DNA from: Tupaia tana
Taxonomy: Eukaryota > Chordata > Mammalia > Scandentia > Tupaiidae
Length of the DNA: 64,000 nt
NCBI GenBank assembly: GCA_026018925.1
Contig: JAKSZU010000012.1
Coordinates: forward strand, 32,668,055 to 32,732,054
Direction: 5' to 3'
Shown here: positions 31,211 through 42,855 of the stretch, in pieces
Layout: each line of letters begins with the position of its first letter
How positions within the stretch are numbered: position 1 is the stretch's first letter
The notes under the pieces: model-generated
The model's input: the letters and a program-made list of their open reading frames with translations, nothing else
Databases searched by the model: none
Told to the model about the DNA's origin: nothing
Program-made: the position numbers and the translations under genes

Positions 31211-31709
31211 GACAAAGGTAGGGAAGCACATGGAGATCAGAAAATTTGACATTGAACTTTTTAACGTCATAGTCCACCTTTTGGTTTAGTATCGCAGAGC
31301 CTTGCTTTCCATGGTTTAAGCTAGAAAAGTGAATTGTGAATGATAGAATTTTACAGATGCAAAACCCAAAGCCCTCAAAGGTAAACCTGTCTGGCTGGCT
31401 ATAGACTTGGTTCATCCATTTATTCCTGGCCTCACGGATTTAGTGAAGAATATTAATTTGACAGATCTGTATTGTGTATCTTACTCTTCCTGCCTGAATA
31501 ACTAGAACTTGGGTCGTGTGAGCATGTCCACTGTGCTTGACTGGGTGTATTGAGAGGATCTCTGTACTTTGGCACGTCATCGCCACAGTTTTGGAGATTT
31601 GGGGCTAGAATTAAATAGGGGAGAAGCTGTATTTTAAATTTCTCTTTAAGAGCAGGACATGAATTATATTCTGTGTGATATTTGGCACTGATTGCTATAG
31701 ACTTTTATT

Positions 31710-31979
31710 TCTTTCTTTCTTTCTTTATTTGCAGAGGTTTTTGCTATACTGTGTGTGCGTTCACCAGAAAGACAGAGAGACAGAGAGACAGAAAGCGAGA
31801 GATCACCCCCAGGGGGGATGCCCATGCCACAATTCCTTCTCCTCCTCCATTCTCCTCTCAGAATCTTGGTCACGCACCTACATGTACCTGGCATGAGTTT
31901 AAGCCACCGGCTCCAGGACTCGAACCGTGGTTGACTACATGGGAGTCCAGCAACATAGCCATTACACCAACTGCTGGTC
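31710..31979 (-). repeat. tSINE-A with TSD
   Basis: Flanks TGCTATAGACTTTTATTT and TGCCATAGACTTTATTT; ends CAACTGCTGGTCC. Confidence 0.9.
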
Positions 31980-32767
31980 CTGCCATAGACTTTATTTAGT
32001 AGTAATGTTACTATACATTTTACTCACTCATTTTTTGTGAAAACTCCTGTACAGTGTGTTTATTGATTTGGCTCAGACAGATAATGCTAACATTCAGCGT
32101 TAAGACCAGCGCCTACCTACAAGTTGCACTTTGTCAGTTCTTGAAACAGCTGATATGTTCTATCAGTTTCAAAATGTTCCAGAAGAGGCAGCTAGACTTT
32201 TAAATCTAATCTAGTTTAATTAAAACAATTACTATTGTAATTTATTATTTATTTACATGTAATCATATGCATCTTCATAGAGTGTGGTAGGGTTTTTAAA
32301 AGGATGTATATGGTGTGTAATGAAAAAATCCAGTCCAAGATATAAACATATTCACTACCTTCAGCATAACATCACATTATGTTGTGAACATTCAACATTG
32401 GCTCTACTGGTTATTTTGTAAATATATATCGATTGTCAGTGATGTTCTTTTCTGTGAAATACAGTTCTAAAGAAAAAGTGATTATAAAGCAGACAGCAGA
32501 AAGTCTCAAAAATTAAGGAGGATGGATTTTTGAAAACAAAGATCATCTTAACATAGCCAGTAAAAGAAGAATATGTAATTTTCCTGTAGAGGATTGTGGG
32601 TGATAAGAGTTTATAATCCGAAATCTCTGTGGTATCAATCATTGGTCCAGTTAGAGCTAGGTAAAATTGTACATAACAATGGCTCATTAAGAAGAGATAG
32701 AAAAAGAAAACTTTTACTCACCATGAGTTCTTGTAAGACCATAGTACTGTACCATGCATAAAGATCT

Positions 32768-33108
32768 AATTTAATTTTTTTTAGTTGCCAGAGGGCACGT
32801 GTGCTCACCAGAAAGAGATGAGAGACAGAGAGAGGGAGCACCTCCCCTCAGTGGGGCGTGGTCACGTGACCACAATTCCTCCCCTCCATTTCTCTCTCAG
32901 GTCAGGATTTTGGACACACATGTACACCAGAGATGAGAGACAGAGAGAGGGAGCACCTCCCCTCAGTGGGGCGTGGTCACGTGGCCACAATCCCTCCCCT
33001 CCATTTCTCCCTCAGGTCAGGATTTTGGACACACATGTACACCTGCCCAGTGTGTTTCTGGGATTTCAACAGTGAGATCCGGTTCTTTTAACCACTAGGC
33101 CACAGTGG
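32768..33108 (-). repeat. tSINE-C with internal 115-bp tandem duplication
   Basis: 32814-32928 and 32929-33043 are near-identical neighbours, both starting AGAGATGAGAGACAGAGAGA and differing at only a few positions. Right end ACTAGGCCACAGTGG. Confidence 0.88.
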
Positions 33109-33869
33109 TTTTTGAAAATAATGAGGACTATCAGGAAACTGAAACTAGCAATGACTATTGGCTTTTGTCAGGAGACTCCTGAATTTTTTTTAAAAAAATT
33201 AGGAAGATATAAAAGTGAACCTCAGACTTATGTTGTCCTTTTTCCAGAAAAAACTTGGTGATCTTTGTGACTAAGGGTTAACTTTATAAGTAATTCATAT
33301 GTGGTCATGTTGGCTTGTGTTAAAAGTAATTTTAAGTGAGGAGTAGAAAAAAACTGAGCCTTTTATTTAATAGATACTTATAAAGTATAATACCTTTAGA
33401 TTGTGTGAGGCCCAAGATTTGAAACAGTCTTGTTTCTACCAATTTACTTAGGTCTTCCAAAGGATATGAATTACTTCCTTCCTCAATTCCAGGCATTCTT
33501 TTGTATGAGAACTCATCCAGACACTAAACAGTTTTGTAAATACAAAATGAAAGTACTCTTACTTAAGATTATGAAAAAAAACTGTTGAACTTTGTCTTCT
33601 TTAATGAAAAGAATGCCCTTGAGAGAACTGATACTGCTTTCATCAATGTTAATTTCTAGGTGTACCTGAGAAACAGTATCATGAAGAAAGCTTTACAATT
33701 TTTCATTCTGAAAATAGGTCACAAACCAAGCTAGGCATGTGGGCTGTGGGGATGGTCATTACAGGTTAGGCTGTTTTACAGGATTATACTCGTTCCAGGA
33801 TAGAGTTGTACTATTACAGTGCAGGGGAGTGAAACATGGCTTCCCTCCACCCTTCTACATTCTTTGGTT

Positions 33870-34640
33870 GGACTCTGAATTAAGTTGACACAAGCCAGAT
33901 TAACAGGAGACAAACTGTATTTAATTTGTACCTACACTTGGGAGTCCCACAGAACATTGGACTCCAACAAGTGTCAGGCGGTTAAAAGCTTATATTGCAG
34001 CATGAGCTACAGGAAAGAATAGGGCTGGGGGCTTCTGGGAGGTGGTGCACACAAGCTATGGGACAGTCAAGAGATGAAGTGTATGTGAATGAAGGTTGCC
34101 TTGTTTATGCAGCTAAGTCTCTTAGGTGGTAAAAATTGTCTTCCTGGGACCAGCAGTTAGCGTAATGGCTATGTCGCTGGACTCCCACATAGTTGACTGC
34201 GGTTCAAGTCCCGGACCCGGTGGCTTAAACTCACGCCGGGCGTGTGTGCGTGAGTGCCCAAGATCCCGAGAAGAGAATGGAGGAGAAGGGATTGTGGCGT
34301 GGCCATCCCCCCTGGGGGGTAATTTCTCGCTTTCTGTCTCTATGTCTCTTTCTGTCTGTCTGGCGAGCGCACGCGCCCTATAGCAAAAATCTCTCCAAAA
34401 AAAAAAAAAAAAAAAAAAAGACAAAAAACTGTCTCCCTGATATAGATACTTTACTAATGTAGATTTTTTTCATATATATACAGATTTCTTTTACCAAAAG
34501 GACAGCTTTTCAGAGCTAGTCCTGTGTCTGCAGTTTCTCACAATCATCAGCTTAAAAGATAACAAGGAAATAAATGCATTGGGATGGTGCATTCTGGTCT
34601 CTTGCAGCCATCTTTTGGGGATATGTGTCCTAGGCCCCAG
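33870..34640 (+). repeat. Ancient LTR-like fossil of unnamed family, copy A, split by a SINE
   Basis: 33870-34145 and 34435-34640 share order and wording with 44685-45085 (CAGATTAACA near the start, GGACAGCTTTTCAGA and TGTGTCTGCAG near the end). It may be a mammalian-wide solo LTR; I cannot name the family. Confidence 0.45.
34146..34421 (+). repeat. tSINE-A, young, inside fossil copy A
   Basis: GGGACCAGCAGTTAGCGTAA start, A-tail of about 23; flanks AAATTGTCTTCCT and AAAACTGTCTCCCT form a decayed TSD. Confidence 0.92.
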
Positions 34641-34811
34641 CAATAGAATTGTACATATAGCAGATATTTCAGGATTGTTTTTGTGAAGTGGACTTAACTG
34701 AGTTTGTTCTACATAGAAAATGTGTAATATAAATATGAAAATAAAGAGCAGCCGTCCAGGTGCTCTGGGGCGACTGTTGACTGGTGATATGCATGCAGTT
34801 CTATCAGAAGA

Positions 34812-34970
34812 CATCATCAGTCTGGGCCTGACTCAGTGGCTCAGGTGAACCTGGATACATACAGAAGATGATAGGCTGGGTGGTAGAGGTGATCCTGATG
34901 TGAGACTCAATTGTGTTTGTGTTTGTGTTTGTCTTTCTCTCACTCTCATGAAAGAAAAACTTTAAAAACT
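34812..34970 (+). repeat. tSINE-D variant
   Basis: GTGATCCTGATGTGAGACTC and TTTCTCTCACTCTCATGAAA identify the 3' half; a (TGTGTT)n sits in the middle. Confidence 0.55.
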
Positions 34971-35240
34971 TGGGCCATCCCTGTGACCTTGTGGTTAAGA
35001 GACCCAGAAACCACATGGCCAACTGTGAATTGGATTCTGGACCTGGCAGCTTGAAAAACCTGCTGGGCACATGTACACGTGTGTCCCAAATCCCAACAGG
35101 ATGGAGAAATGGAGGAGAAGGGATTGTTGTGTGACCATATTCCACTGGGGGGTGCTTTCTCCCCTCCACCTCTCTCTGGCAAAGTGCACATGTCCTCTGG
35201 CAGATGAAAAAGAAGAAAAATAAATAAATAATTAAAAAAT
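34971..35240 (+). repeat. tSINE-C
   Basis: TGGGCCATCCCTGTGACCTT start, CCCAACAGGATGGAGAAATG body, (AAAT)n tail. Confidence 0.8.
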
Positions 35241-35549
35241 GATCCAGTCTGATTATTAGCTGGGGACATTGTAGAACTGCAGAATTTCTTACTTGCACAT
35301 TAGCTGCATTTTTGATATTATATGAACTCAGCTATTTTACACTCACCCTAGGAAAACTGCTGAGGAATTAGAAGCCTGCTTCTCATGTATGCCTAGGTGT
35401 TAACATTTTCGTGGATGGAAGCAGTACTGCCTTTATCCATGACATCCTACTATTCTTTAAGGTTGTAAGGACCAGTGTAATTGAGGGACTTCCACAACTT
35501 TGACCCATTTGTTTGGGTTCTTAAAGTTTATTTCAGGTATATGTCACTT

Positions 35550-35668
35550 ATCAAAATTTCACAAATAGGAGTGCTTATAAATGCCAGGGATGGTCTAAGT
35601 ACTGGAACTAAAGCAGCAGTCAAGACAGAGATCTGCCTTCATGGACCTTACTTTCAGTGGGCGGGGGA
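35550..35668 (-). repeat. L2 LINE (antisense)
   Basis: GCTTATAAATGCCAGGGATG and TGCCTTCATGGACCTTACTT are reversed L2 3' end. Confidence 0.6.
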
Positions 35669-35802
35669 CAAGGGGTTAACAGACTTTTTCTGTGAAGAGC
35701 CAGGTACATAAACCTAGAACCTTTCCCATGTGAATCCAGTTGTATTACTGTTGTGCCAATGCCTGATTTCAGGTGTTATTTTTATGTGTCACAAAATATT
35801 CA

Positions 35803-36066
35803 TCTTTTTTTTTTTTTTTTTTTAAGAGAGATTTTTACTATAAGGGTGTGTGTGCACTCCCTGGAGAGACAGAGACAGAAAGCAAGAAATCACCCCCCAG
35901 GGGAGATAGCCACGCCACAGTCCTTTCTTCTCTATTCTCCTCTTGGGACCCTGGGCACACATGCCCTTATGCCTGGCACAAGTTTTAAGGTGCTGGGTCT
36001 GGGACTTGAACCATGTTCGACCTTGTGGGAGTCCAGTGACGCAACCATTATGCCATCTGTTAATCC
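35803..36066 (-). repeat. tSINE-A
   Basis: T-run, AGAGATTTTTACTATAAGGG, ending GCCATCTGTTAATCCC. A short tSINE-D remnant (GAACCTTTCCCATGTGAATC) precedes it at 35700-35760. Confidence 0.85.
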
Positions 36067-36084
36067 CTTGTCTTTTTTTTTTTT

Positions 36085-36333
36085 ACTAATAATTTAAACA
36101 TGTAAAGACTTTATTTATTTATTTATTTATTTTTTATTTGTTTTCTAAATGAAAGAGGAAGAGCGCGACAGATATGCTTCACAAGGTCTTTATGCCATGA
36201 TCCTCACCACTGCTCTGCAGCTAGCCAGGATCATAGGCACTCCTGATGTATTGAGACACAACTGGGAGAGGCACCCAAAGTCCTCTCACATGGTCTCCAG
36301 CATGACTCAGTAGCACCCCTGTTATCTGTGCTA
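36085..36333 (-). repeat. tSINE-D
   Basis: (TTTA)n tail, AAGGTCTTTATGCCATGATC, AGCTAGCCAGGATCATAGGC. Confidence 0.7.
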
Positions 36334-36487
36334 CCCACAGGACGGGCCTCATCATATAAAAACCACTCTTATGTTGGAGGACATACAAAATCGGGCAGCA
36401 GCTTTGGTCTGCAGGCCATAGTTTGCTGAACCCTGAAGTAGACTTTAAACTCAAAACAAATTGAGTGCTGAAAAAAACCAAGTTCAA

Positions 36488-36930
36488 GGGCCGGCCTCAC
36501 AGTGCAGTAGTTAAGGGAGTCGTATTCCACATGGCCAATTGCGGGTTGAAGCGTGGCCCTGGAGGCTTGATAAACATGTTGAGCTTGTGCGCATGGGCAC
36601 CCCAACTCCTAATGGTTTGGAGGGATGGAGGAGAAAGGATTGTGGCATGACCACATCCCATTGAAGGGTGCTATCTCTCTCTCGTTTTTTTTTTTTTTCC
36701 TGGAGAGAGACAGGGCAGGGGTTGGGGATGAGAAAGCACCCCCACCCCCAATGGAGAGTGGCCATACTGCAATCATTTCTTCTTTTAGGACATATGCCTG
36801 GCTAGATTCTCAAGCTGCCAGGTCTGGGACTCAACCACACAGTGAGCCACGTGAAATTCAGCTGCCTTAACCACTATGCCTCTCTCTCATGCACTCTCTG
36901 GTAATTAAAAATAACATTTTTTTTTTTAAA
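36488..36930 (+). repeat. tSINE-C split by a SINE in the opposite strand
   Basis: 36488-36683 runs from GGGCCGGCCTCACAGTGCAG to TGCTATCTCTCTC; 36881-36930 resumes with TCTCTCTCATGCACTCTCTG GTAATT, the normal 3' end of this family. Confidence 0.75.
36684..36880 (-). repeat. tSINE-A, diverged, nested in tSINE-C
   Basis: T-run, then CCTGGAGAGAGACAGGGCAG, ending TTAACCACTATGCC; 5' part incomplete. Confidence 0.75.
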
Positions 36931-37061
36931 AAAAGTTTCTATTATATAGACCAGAACTTGTTCCAAGGAATTCTGACATTTAGGGGTATTTAATGGATAT
37001 GATTTGGCCACAGAGCCCTCTTTAATAAGTTTGGCAGACACAAAACAAATATTCTTTTGTT

Positions 37062-37284
37062 TCATTTTCTGTTGCCAGAGGGTGTATGCACTCTCTGGAG
37101 AGAAAGAAAAAGGGAAATCTTGGTCATGCTGAAATTCCATCTCTATTTCTACATGTTGTCAGGATTTTGGGCTCACATGCACACGTGCCTGGTGTGCTTT
37201 TAAAGCAACTGGGGCCAGAATTCAAGCTATGGTCCACCATGTGGGATCTGGCTCCATGCACAGGGCACTTACAGAGCCAACCTA
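37062..37284 (-). repeat. tSINE-C
   Basis: TGTTGCCAGAGGGTGTATGC start, ending CTTACAGAGCCAACC. Confidence 0.75.
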
Positions 37285-37384
37285 TAGAACAAGTTTATTG
37301 TATCTATCTGTGCAGCTCAGCCTTTAAACACGGTGCTGGGGTGATGGTGGGGGTGATCCGGTGTTTTGTTTTTGCCTCTGTTAT

Positions 37385-37660
37385 TTTAAATTTTTTTAAT
37401 TTTATTTATTTCTTCTATGAACAAGAGACTGGAGAGGAGAGGGAGAAGGAGTGAGAAGAGGAAGACAGCACCCCAAACAGAATCACCAAAGAGGTTCATT
37501 CTGAGCTTCATCAGTCCTAGATTCGGGACACGTGTGTAACGGGTGTGTTCAGGGAGGTCTCTGAATGTGAATCCAGAACATTGCTATGTGTGTCAGTCCC
37601 CACAGAGGGTTGCATTTCACTGCCATGCCACTCTCTGATCCTGGATCACATGTTAATATG
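37385..37660 (-). repeat. tSINE-D, diverged
   Basis: TTTCTTCTATGAACAAGAGA tail region in reverse; right end TGCCATGCCACTCTCTG. Confidence 0.55.
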
Positions 37661-37678
37661 AAGTATTTCCCTAATTAA

Positions 37679-37681
<3 letters not shown>

Positions 37682-37721
<40 letters not shown>

Positions 37722-37734
37722 TTTTTTTTTTTTG
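37682..37734. repeat. (TA)n microsatellite followed by a T-run
   Basis: About 17 TA units then 15 T. Confidence 0.97.
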
Positions 37735-38114
37735 CCTCCCCCCACCCCCTATGGAGTGTCTTATAAAACTAGCTTTTCACTGACCCTGCCTTGGAAGCAG
37801 AAAGTGACCATAACCAGCCAACTACAAAGTATGCAAAAAATACTTACGAGCCCTAAAAGTGCCACAGAATCATATAAAATGAATCGGTTCAACCTATAGA
37901 TGTCTTAAGCTTTTATTCAGCTCTTTTTTACTATTTACTTTTAGAAATTATTCTAATAAACTTACATATTTCGTTTCTTAAATCCCAGCAGATGAGATGG
38001 AAGTACCTGAAGAGGGATGGGGTCTACAGGCCGCCCCCTGACAGTTTTAAGGAATCAGTCATAGCTGATTACCCGACTAAGCAGTAAGAGACACTTTCAA
38101 AAGCAGCCAGAGTT

Positions 38115-38353
38115 GGGACCAACAGATGGTTATGTAGCTGGATTCTCACGTAGTCGACCATGGTTCAAGTCCTGGACCTGGTGGCTTAAAACTCATACAT
38201 GGTGTGTGTGCATGTGTGCCCATAATCCCGAGAGGAGAATGGAGGAGAAGGGATTGTGGCTTGGCCATCCCCCCCGGGGGTGATTTCTCTCTTTCTCTTG
38301 TGAGAGCGCATGCACTCTGTAGCAAAAACCTCTCCAAAAAAAAAAAAAAAAAA
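38115..38353 (+). repeat. tSINE-A with TSD
   Basis: AAGCAGCCAGAGTT at 38101-38114 is repeated at about 38369-38382. The tail is A-rich with ACCCTTAAAT interruptions; the head lacks the A-box segment (CAGATGGTTATG). Confidence 0.9.
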
Positions 38354-38684
38354 TACCCTTAAATAAAAAGCAGCCAGAGTTTCTCAAGGAGGTGCAAATA
38401 GTCCCAAAAGTCCTTATATATAACTCGATAGTTCCCATGCTACCGTTATCTGATATAGTACAGATAACAATTCCTGTTCATTATCATTACCTTGTGTTTT
38501 TGAGAAAAGGTTAAATTACCAATATACCCTTTATATAGCAAAATATGCAGTGCATTTTAGAAAAGTTAAGACAAAAATTAATTAATATTATGAAACAAAC
38601 TTAAGATTTTAAAAAGTTGAACATTTAATTAACTGGTATTAAATACCTTTTGTCTAGCAGATAGCATTAGATTCCTGCGTACTT

Positions 38685-38870
38685 CTTTTTCTACCTTCTA
38701 TTCTTATTTTTTCTTCAGAGAGATACATATGCTCACACTCTCCAGAGTTAACACACCTTGATCCATCCCTCCCTCAGCCAGCCTGGGTCTAGGGTATATC
38801 ACCTTGCACATGAAGGTCTCTTATGCAAACCTTTAATACCGTGCCACCATTTGGCTCCATCCAACTGCTA
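38685..38870 (-). repeat. tSINE-D fragment
   Basis: GAGAGATACATATGCTCACA, ending CCGTGCCACCATTTGGCTCC. Weak. Confidence 0.4.
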
Positions 38871-38914
38871 TTATTGTTAGAATAAATATTCTCTTAGAAT
38901 AACACTCTTGCATA

Positions 38915-38922
<8 letters not shown>

Positions 38923-38946
<24 letters not shown>

Positions 38947-39422
38947 GAGAGGTTTATGCTATAGGGCACGTGCGCTCGCCAGACAGAAAGAGAGAGACAG
39001 AGAGATAGAAAGCAAGAAATCACCCCCCAGGGGGGATGGCCACGCCGCAATCCCTTCTCCTCCATTCTCCTCTCGGGATCTTGGGCACGCACGCACACGC
39101 ACCCGCACCCGGCGTGAGTTTAAGCCACCGGGTCCGGAACTACGTGGGAGTCCAGCGACATAGCCATTGCGCTGCCGGTCCCCCTTTTTTTTTTTTTTGT
39201 GCTTGCCAGAAAGACAGAGAGAGACAGAGAGACAGAAAGTGAGAAATCACTCCCCAGGGGGGATGGCCACACCGCAATCCCTTCTCTTCCGTTCTCCTCT
39301 CGGGATCTTGGGCACGTACACACATGCACCCAGCGTGAGTTTAAGCCACCGGGTCCGGGACTCAAACTGCTGTCAACTACATGGGAGTCCAGCGACATAG
39401 CCATTATGCTAACTGCTGGTTC
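38923..39422 (-). repeat. Dimeric tSINE-A with one TSD pair
   Basis: Two head-to-tail units on the minus strand: 5' unit 39184-39422, 3' unit 38923-39182, joined by an A15 linker and GGGGACC. The only TSD, CTTGCATATAGCTTTT, lies outside both (38907-38922; 39423-39438 with one mismatch). The 5' unit has lost the last 25 bases of its tail and the 3' unit has lost its B box. Confidence 0.88.
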
Positions 39423-39724
39423 CTTGCATATGGCTTTTGTAGCCTCCTAAAGCTGTATGTTTTCCTTTAAGGTGGTGTAGTCGGAAGACATGCCGGTTCT
39501 AGGTATAACTAAGGTAACTTTGGGGCAGGGGCTTTATTCTGTCCTCGGGTTGTTTTCAGTGAGAAGACTGGGTTATCTGTACTTCTGTGCACATTTTTAA
39601 AAACTGTTGGCCTCCATTTCCTCAGTTGCCAAATGCCTTTTGTCCCTAATATTTTCGTTCTCCAAATACTGAGTTCAAATCCATTCTGTACCACGATTTA
39701 TTTTACAGTTAATTATTTTTTATT

Positions 39725-39775
39725 TATTTAACTTATTATTATTTATTATTATTATTTTTTCACATGCTTTCTGCC

Positions 39776-39826
<51 letters not shown>

Positions 39827-39881
39827 AAGCAAGCTGCCCAGTCTGGGATTCAAACTGTGGTCAGCCATGTGGGAATCCCAA
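39725..39881 (-). repeat. tSINE-B with (GA)n expansion
   Basis: About 22 GA units at 39780-39823; ends CATGTGGGAATCCC, so the first 40 bases of the element are missing. Confidence 0.75.
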
Positions 39882-39939
39882 AAGTTAATTTTTTTTATTT
39901 CTACCATGTCTACCACAGTGGTTAAGAATGTGTAGCTAT

Positions 39940-40215
39940 GGGGCCAGCGGGTGGTGTGGTGGCTAAAGCACTGGCCTCCTACGTGGCTAACCACGGTTCC
40001 CGTCCCAGACCTTGCAGCTTGAAAATCACTAGGGACACACGTGTATGTGTGCCCAAAATCTCAAGAGGAGAATGGAGGAAAAGGGAAGTTGGTGGCATCC
40101 CCACTAGAGAGTGATTTCTCACTTGTCCCCCCACCCCCACCCCTCACTTTCCCTGTCACTCTCTGGTGAGTGCATACACCCTATGGCAAAAACCTAAAAA
40201 GAAAGAAAAAAAAGG
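39940..40215 (+). repeat. tSINE-A, diverged
   Basis: GGGGCCAGCGGGTGGTGTGG start, 3' end CCCTATGGCAAAAACC. Confidence 0.8.
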
Positions 40216-40231
40216 AGAGAGAGAGAGAGAT

Positions 40232-40502
40232 GGGGGCCGGCTCTGGAGTGCAGCAGTAATGTGCCACCCAGGAGAACGAGGATCCCATGTGGTGGCCATG
40301 GTTTGCATCCCTGCCCTGGTCAGCCTGCAACATGCCAGGCACATGTGCCAGTGTCCAAAATGCAATGGTCTGGGTGAGTGGAGGAAGAGGGTTGAGGTAT
40401 GACTAGACTCTGTGCAGGTGAGCACTCTTTCTCTCTTGCTGTCACGTGTGTGCACATGGGATCTATCATGAATGAAGATCAAAATAAAAAAAAAAATTTA
40501 AA
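40232..40502 (+). repeat. tSINE-D
   Basis: GAGTGCAGCAGTAATGTGCC head; tail CTATCATGAATGAAGATC then AAATAAAA. Confidence 0.7.
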
Positions 40503-40749
40503 AAGAGATGGTTGGACCAAGGTGCTTAAGTGGGAGAGATGGAGAAACACCTGGTAGCAGAGAACCAACTAGAGCAAAAACGTAAAAAGGTGTAAAAGGG
40601 ACTGGATGAGTAAGAACTTGAAGGATGGAAACAAACCAGAGTACTCTCTGTTTCTGCTGACAACATTCTGACACCAAATATGTAGTTTTTCTCCTCCCAC
40701 ACCAAGTGATTCTCCTGCCCCAGCTCAGCCCAGTGATTCGATCTAATTT

Positions 40750-41400
40750 TGACACTATCTGCCAGGACTTAGTCTCAGATTCTACAAGTTAAGGGCTGTG
40801 TCTCACAAGACTGCTCCCACTTCATATGTCAATTGCAAGTCCTGGACTTCCTGTATTGTCACCTATGAGCTGTAAATTGGGGATTCCCTGATACCCCCCA
40901 GCCCCATTCAGTAATTTGCTAGAATGGCTCATAGAATGCAGGAAAAGTTTACTTCTGATTACGGGTTTATTATAAGAAATGTGACTCAGGAAGAGGCAGC
41001 TGGAAGAGATGCGTAGGGCAGGGTATGAGAGAAGAGGAGTGGAGCTTCAAGCCTTCCCCCATATGCTACCCTCTCAGCACCTAGATATCCTCACTAACTG
41101 CAAGCTATCCAAACCCTGTTGTTTAGGACCTTAAGGAGAGCTCATTATACAGGCACAGTTGATTCAGTCATTGGCCATTGGTGACTAACTTAATCTTTAG
41201 CCCCTCTCGTCTCTGGACTGGTTGGGGTTGAAAGTTCCAACCCACCAGTCCTGCCTTGGTCTTTCTGGTCTGAAGCTCTTTAGGGGCCTTTATCACTAGT
41301 CAGCTCATAAACACACAAAAGAGATTCTTAGCACTCTAGAGACTAAGGATTTTAGAAGCTCCTGTGTTGGAAACTGAGAACTAAAAATGACTATAAATAC
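40750..41400 (+). repeat. Ancient LTR-like fossil, copy 2
   Basis: Shares an ordered set of segments with 27490-28255. GGTTTATTATAAGAAATGTG, AGGCAGCTGGAAGAGATGCG and TTGGCCATTGGTGACTAACT resemble a mammalian-wide LTR I cannot name. Degraded; solo as far as seen. Confidence 0.5.
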
Positions 41401-41436
41401 AGTTGTTCTATTATCCTTACACTCAAAATAGCAAAA

Positions 41437-41612
41437 GATATAGTGGGGCATGGTAGTTGAAGTCCTGGACTTCTACATGGCTGACTGGTTCGAATCCCAG
41501 ACCTGATGACTTGCTTTCTTACTTTCCCTCTCTCTCTCTCTTTTTGGTTAGTGCACATGTCCTATCACAAATAAAATAATAATCATAAATAAAAATAAAT
41601 AAATAATTGTTT
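41437..41612 (+). repeat. tSINE-B, diverged
   Basis: GTGGGGCATGGTAGTTGAAG head, B box GGTTCGAATCC, AAATAAAAT tail. Confidence 0.75.
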
Positions 41613-41639
41613 TTTAAAAAGATGCTGTATTATTCTTTC

Positions 41640-42400
41640 ACCTCATAATCAGGATATTATAGGACGTTAGGAACTATATACAGGAACCAGGGTTGAGTAC
41701 CTTGTGTGCTATGCTTGGAATTGGGAATGTGGACATTGTTCTATAGGGTGGGGGTGGGGAGGACTATTATAGGTAGATATTATGAGCAGGGTGTTCCAAT
41801 AATTGAGCAAAGGAGACATTGTACACATCAATCACTGTCACCAGGAACCACAGCTAGACCCTTGGCACCAAGAGAGAAGTTATCTCACTGAAATGCTTGG
41901 ATAACATCCTGATTCCCATTGGGGCAATAAAACTATGGGGCAGATCGTCCTTACGCAATGCTCATATCTTCAGAGTCCACACTGACATGCGTAATTGGCT
42001 AATCAGATTCCTTACCTGAGAGGAGTACACAAGAGCAGGTGAAAGCCCATCAATCCAAACAGACCTGGCTACAATGACAGACCTCCTCTCCTAAATATTC
42101 AGGACAAGACTTCACAATAAAAGTAACACCTAATGCCTTTCTCAGGATAGTTGTCCTCTAATGGCCGCCTACCTGCTTGCCTTTCTGGCATGGGTAGAGG
42201 GGATGGTATTTTTTTGCTTTTAAAAATCATTACTTTTCTATTAAAACTTCTGTTTTCCTACTTCACTCATGTTTGTGACTTTTTCCTGCATCATAGGGCG
42301 GGTCTCTAATCTTAGAGATCTAGACTCAAAGAGCCAAGAATTTCACACAAGAGAGCTCAACTCCCCGTCCAATAGCAGGACTTTTTGTATTTTAAAGTTT
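41640..42400. repeat. Unassigned stretch, possibly an LTR fossil
   Basis: No gene seen. CAGGACAAGACTTCACAATAA followed by pyrimidine-rich DNA and TCATGTTTGTGACTTTTTCC has the feel of a retroviral LTR 3' part, but ends could not be set. Confidence 0.25.
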
Positions 42401-42579
42401 TGTTTGGAAGGAAGTTCAAGCTTATGGAAAAATTGAGAAGTGCTGTCGTGTTGAGGCTGTTGGGCAGGGGTTAGTGTTCATACTGTGGGTAACTGATTCT
42501 GTTTGCTCAGTTATCCCTAATAGGGCTGAGCATCAGGAAGAGTTTTCATATATACATAAATATTTATATTTACATATAT

Positions 42580-42822
42580 GTATATATACAATGATAGAAT
42601 GTGCGCACATTAGAGAGAGAGAGTGGGCGGGGGGGAGAGATGAGCAGTTCCTTGGTCTGGTCATGCCCTGATCCCCTTCTTGTCCTCCAGCTCATCTGAT
42701 CTTGGGCTGAGTGCTCAGTGTTTCAGGCCAACTGGGCCAAGGATTTGAACCACAGTTGCTGTGTGGTATCTGTCATCTCCTGAGCATGCATTACCTCTGT
42801 GCCAGAGAGTCAGCCCCTTCCT
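42580..42822 (-). repeat. tSINE-D
   Basis: TTGGTCTGGTCATGCCCTGA and GAACCACAGTTGCTGTGTGG; ends CCTCTGTGCC AGAGAGTCAGCCCC. Confidence 0.65.
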
Positions 42823-42855
42823 GTATTATTTGCTTTTAAAAAAGTCAAAACTTTT

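Larger units (their letters stand above)
35669..36445. repeat. hAT-Charlie (MER20-like) miniature DNA transposon, split by SINEs
   Basis: Left end GGGGTTAACAGACTTTTTCT (35674 area) and right end CATAGTTTGCTGAACCCTG (36418-36436) are the two inverted ends of a mammalian-wide hAT MITE. The SINEs at 35700-36333 fill its middle. Confidence 0.6.
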
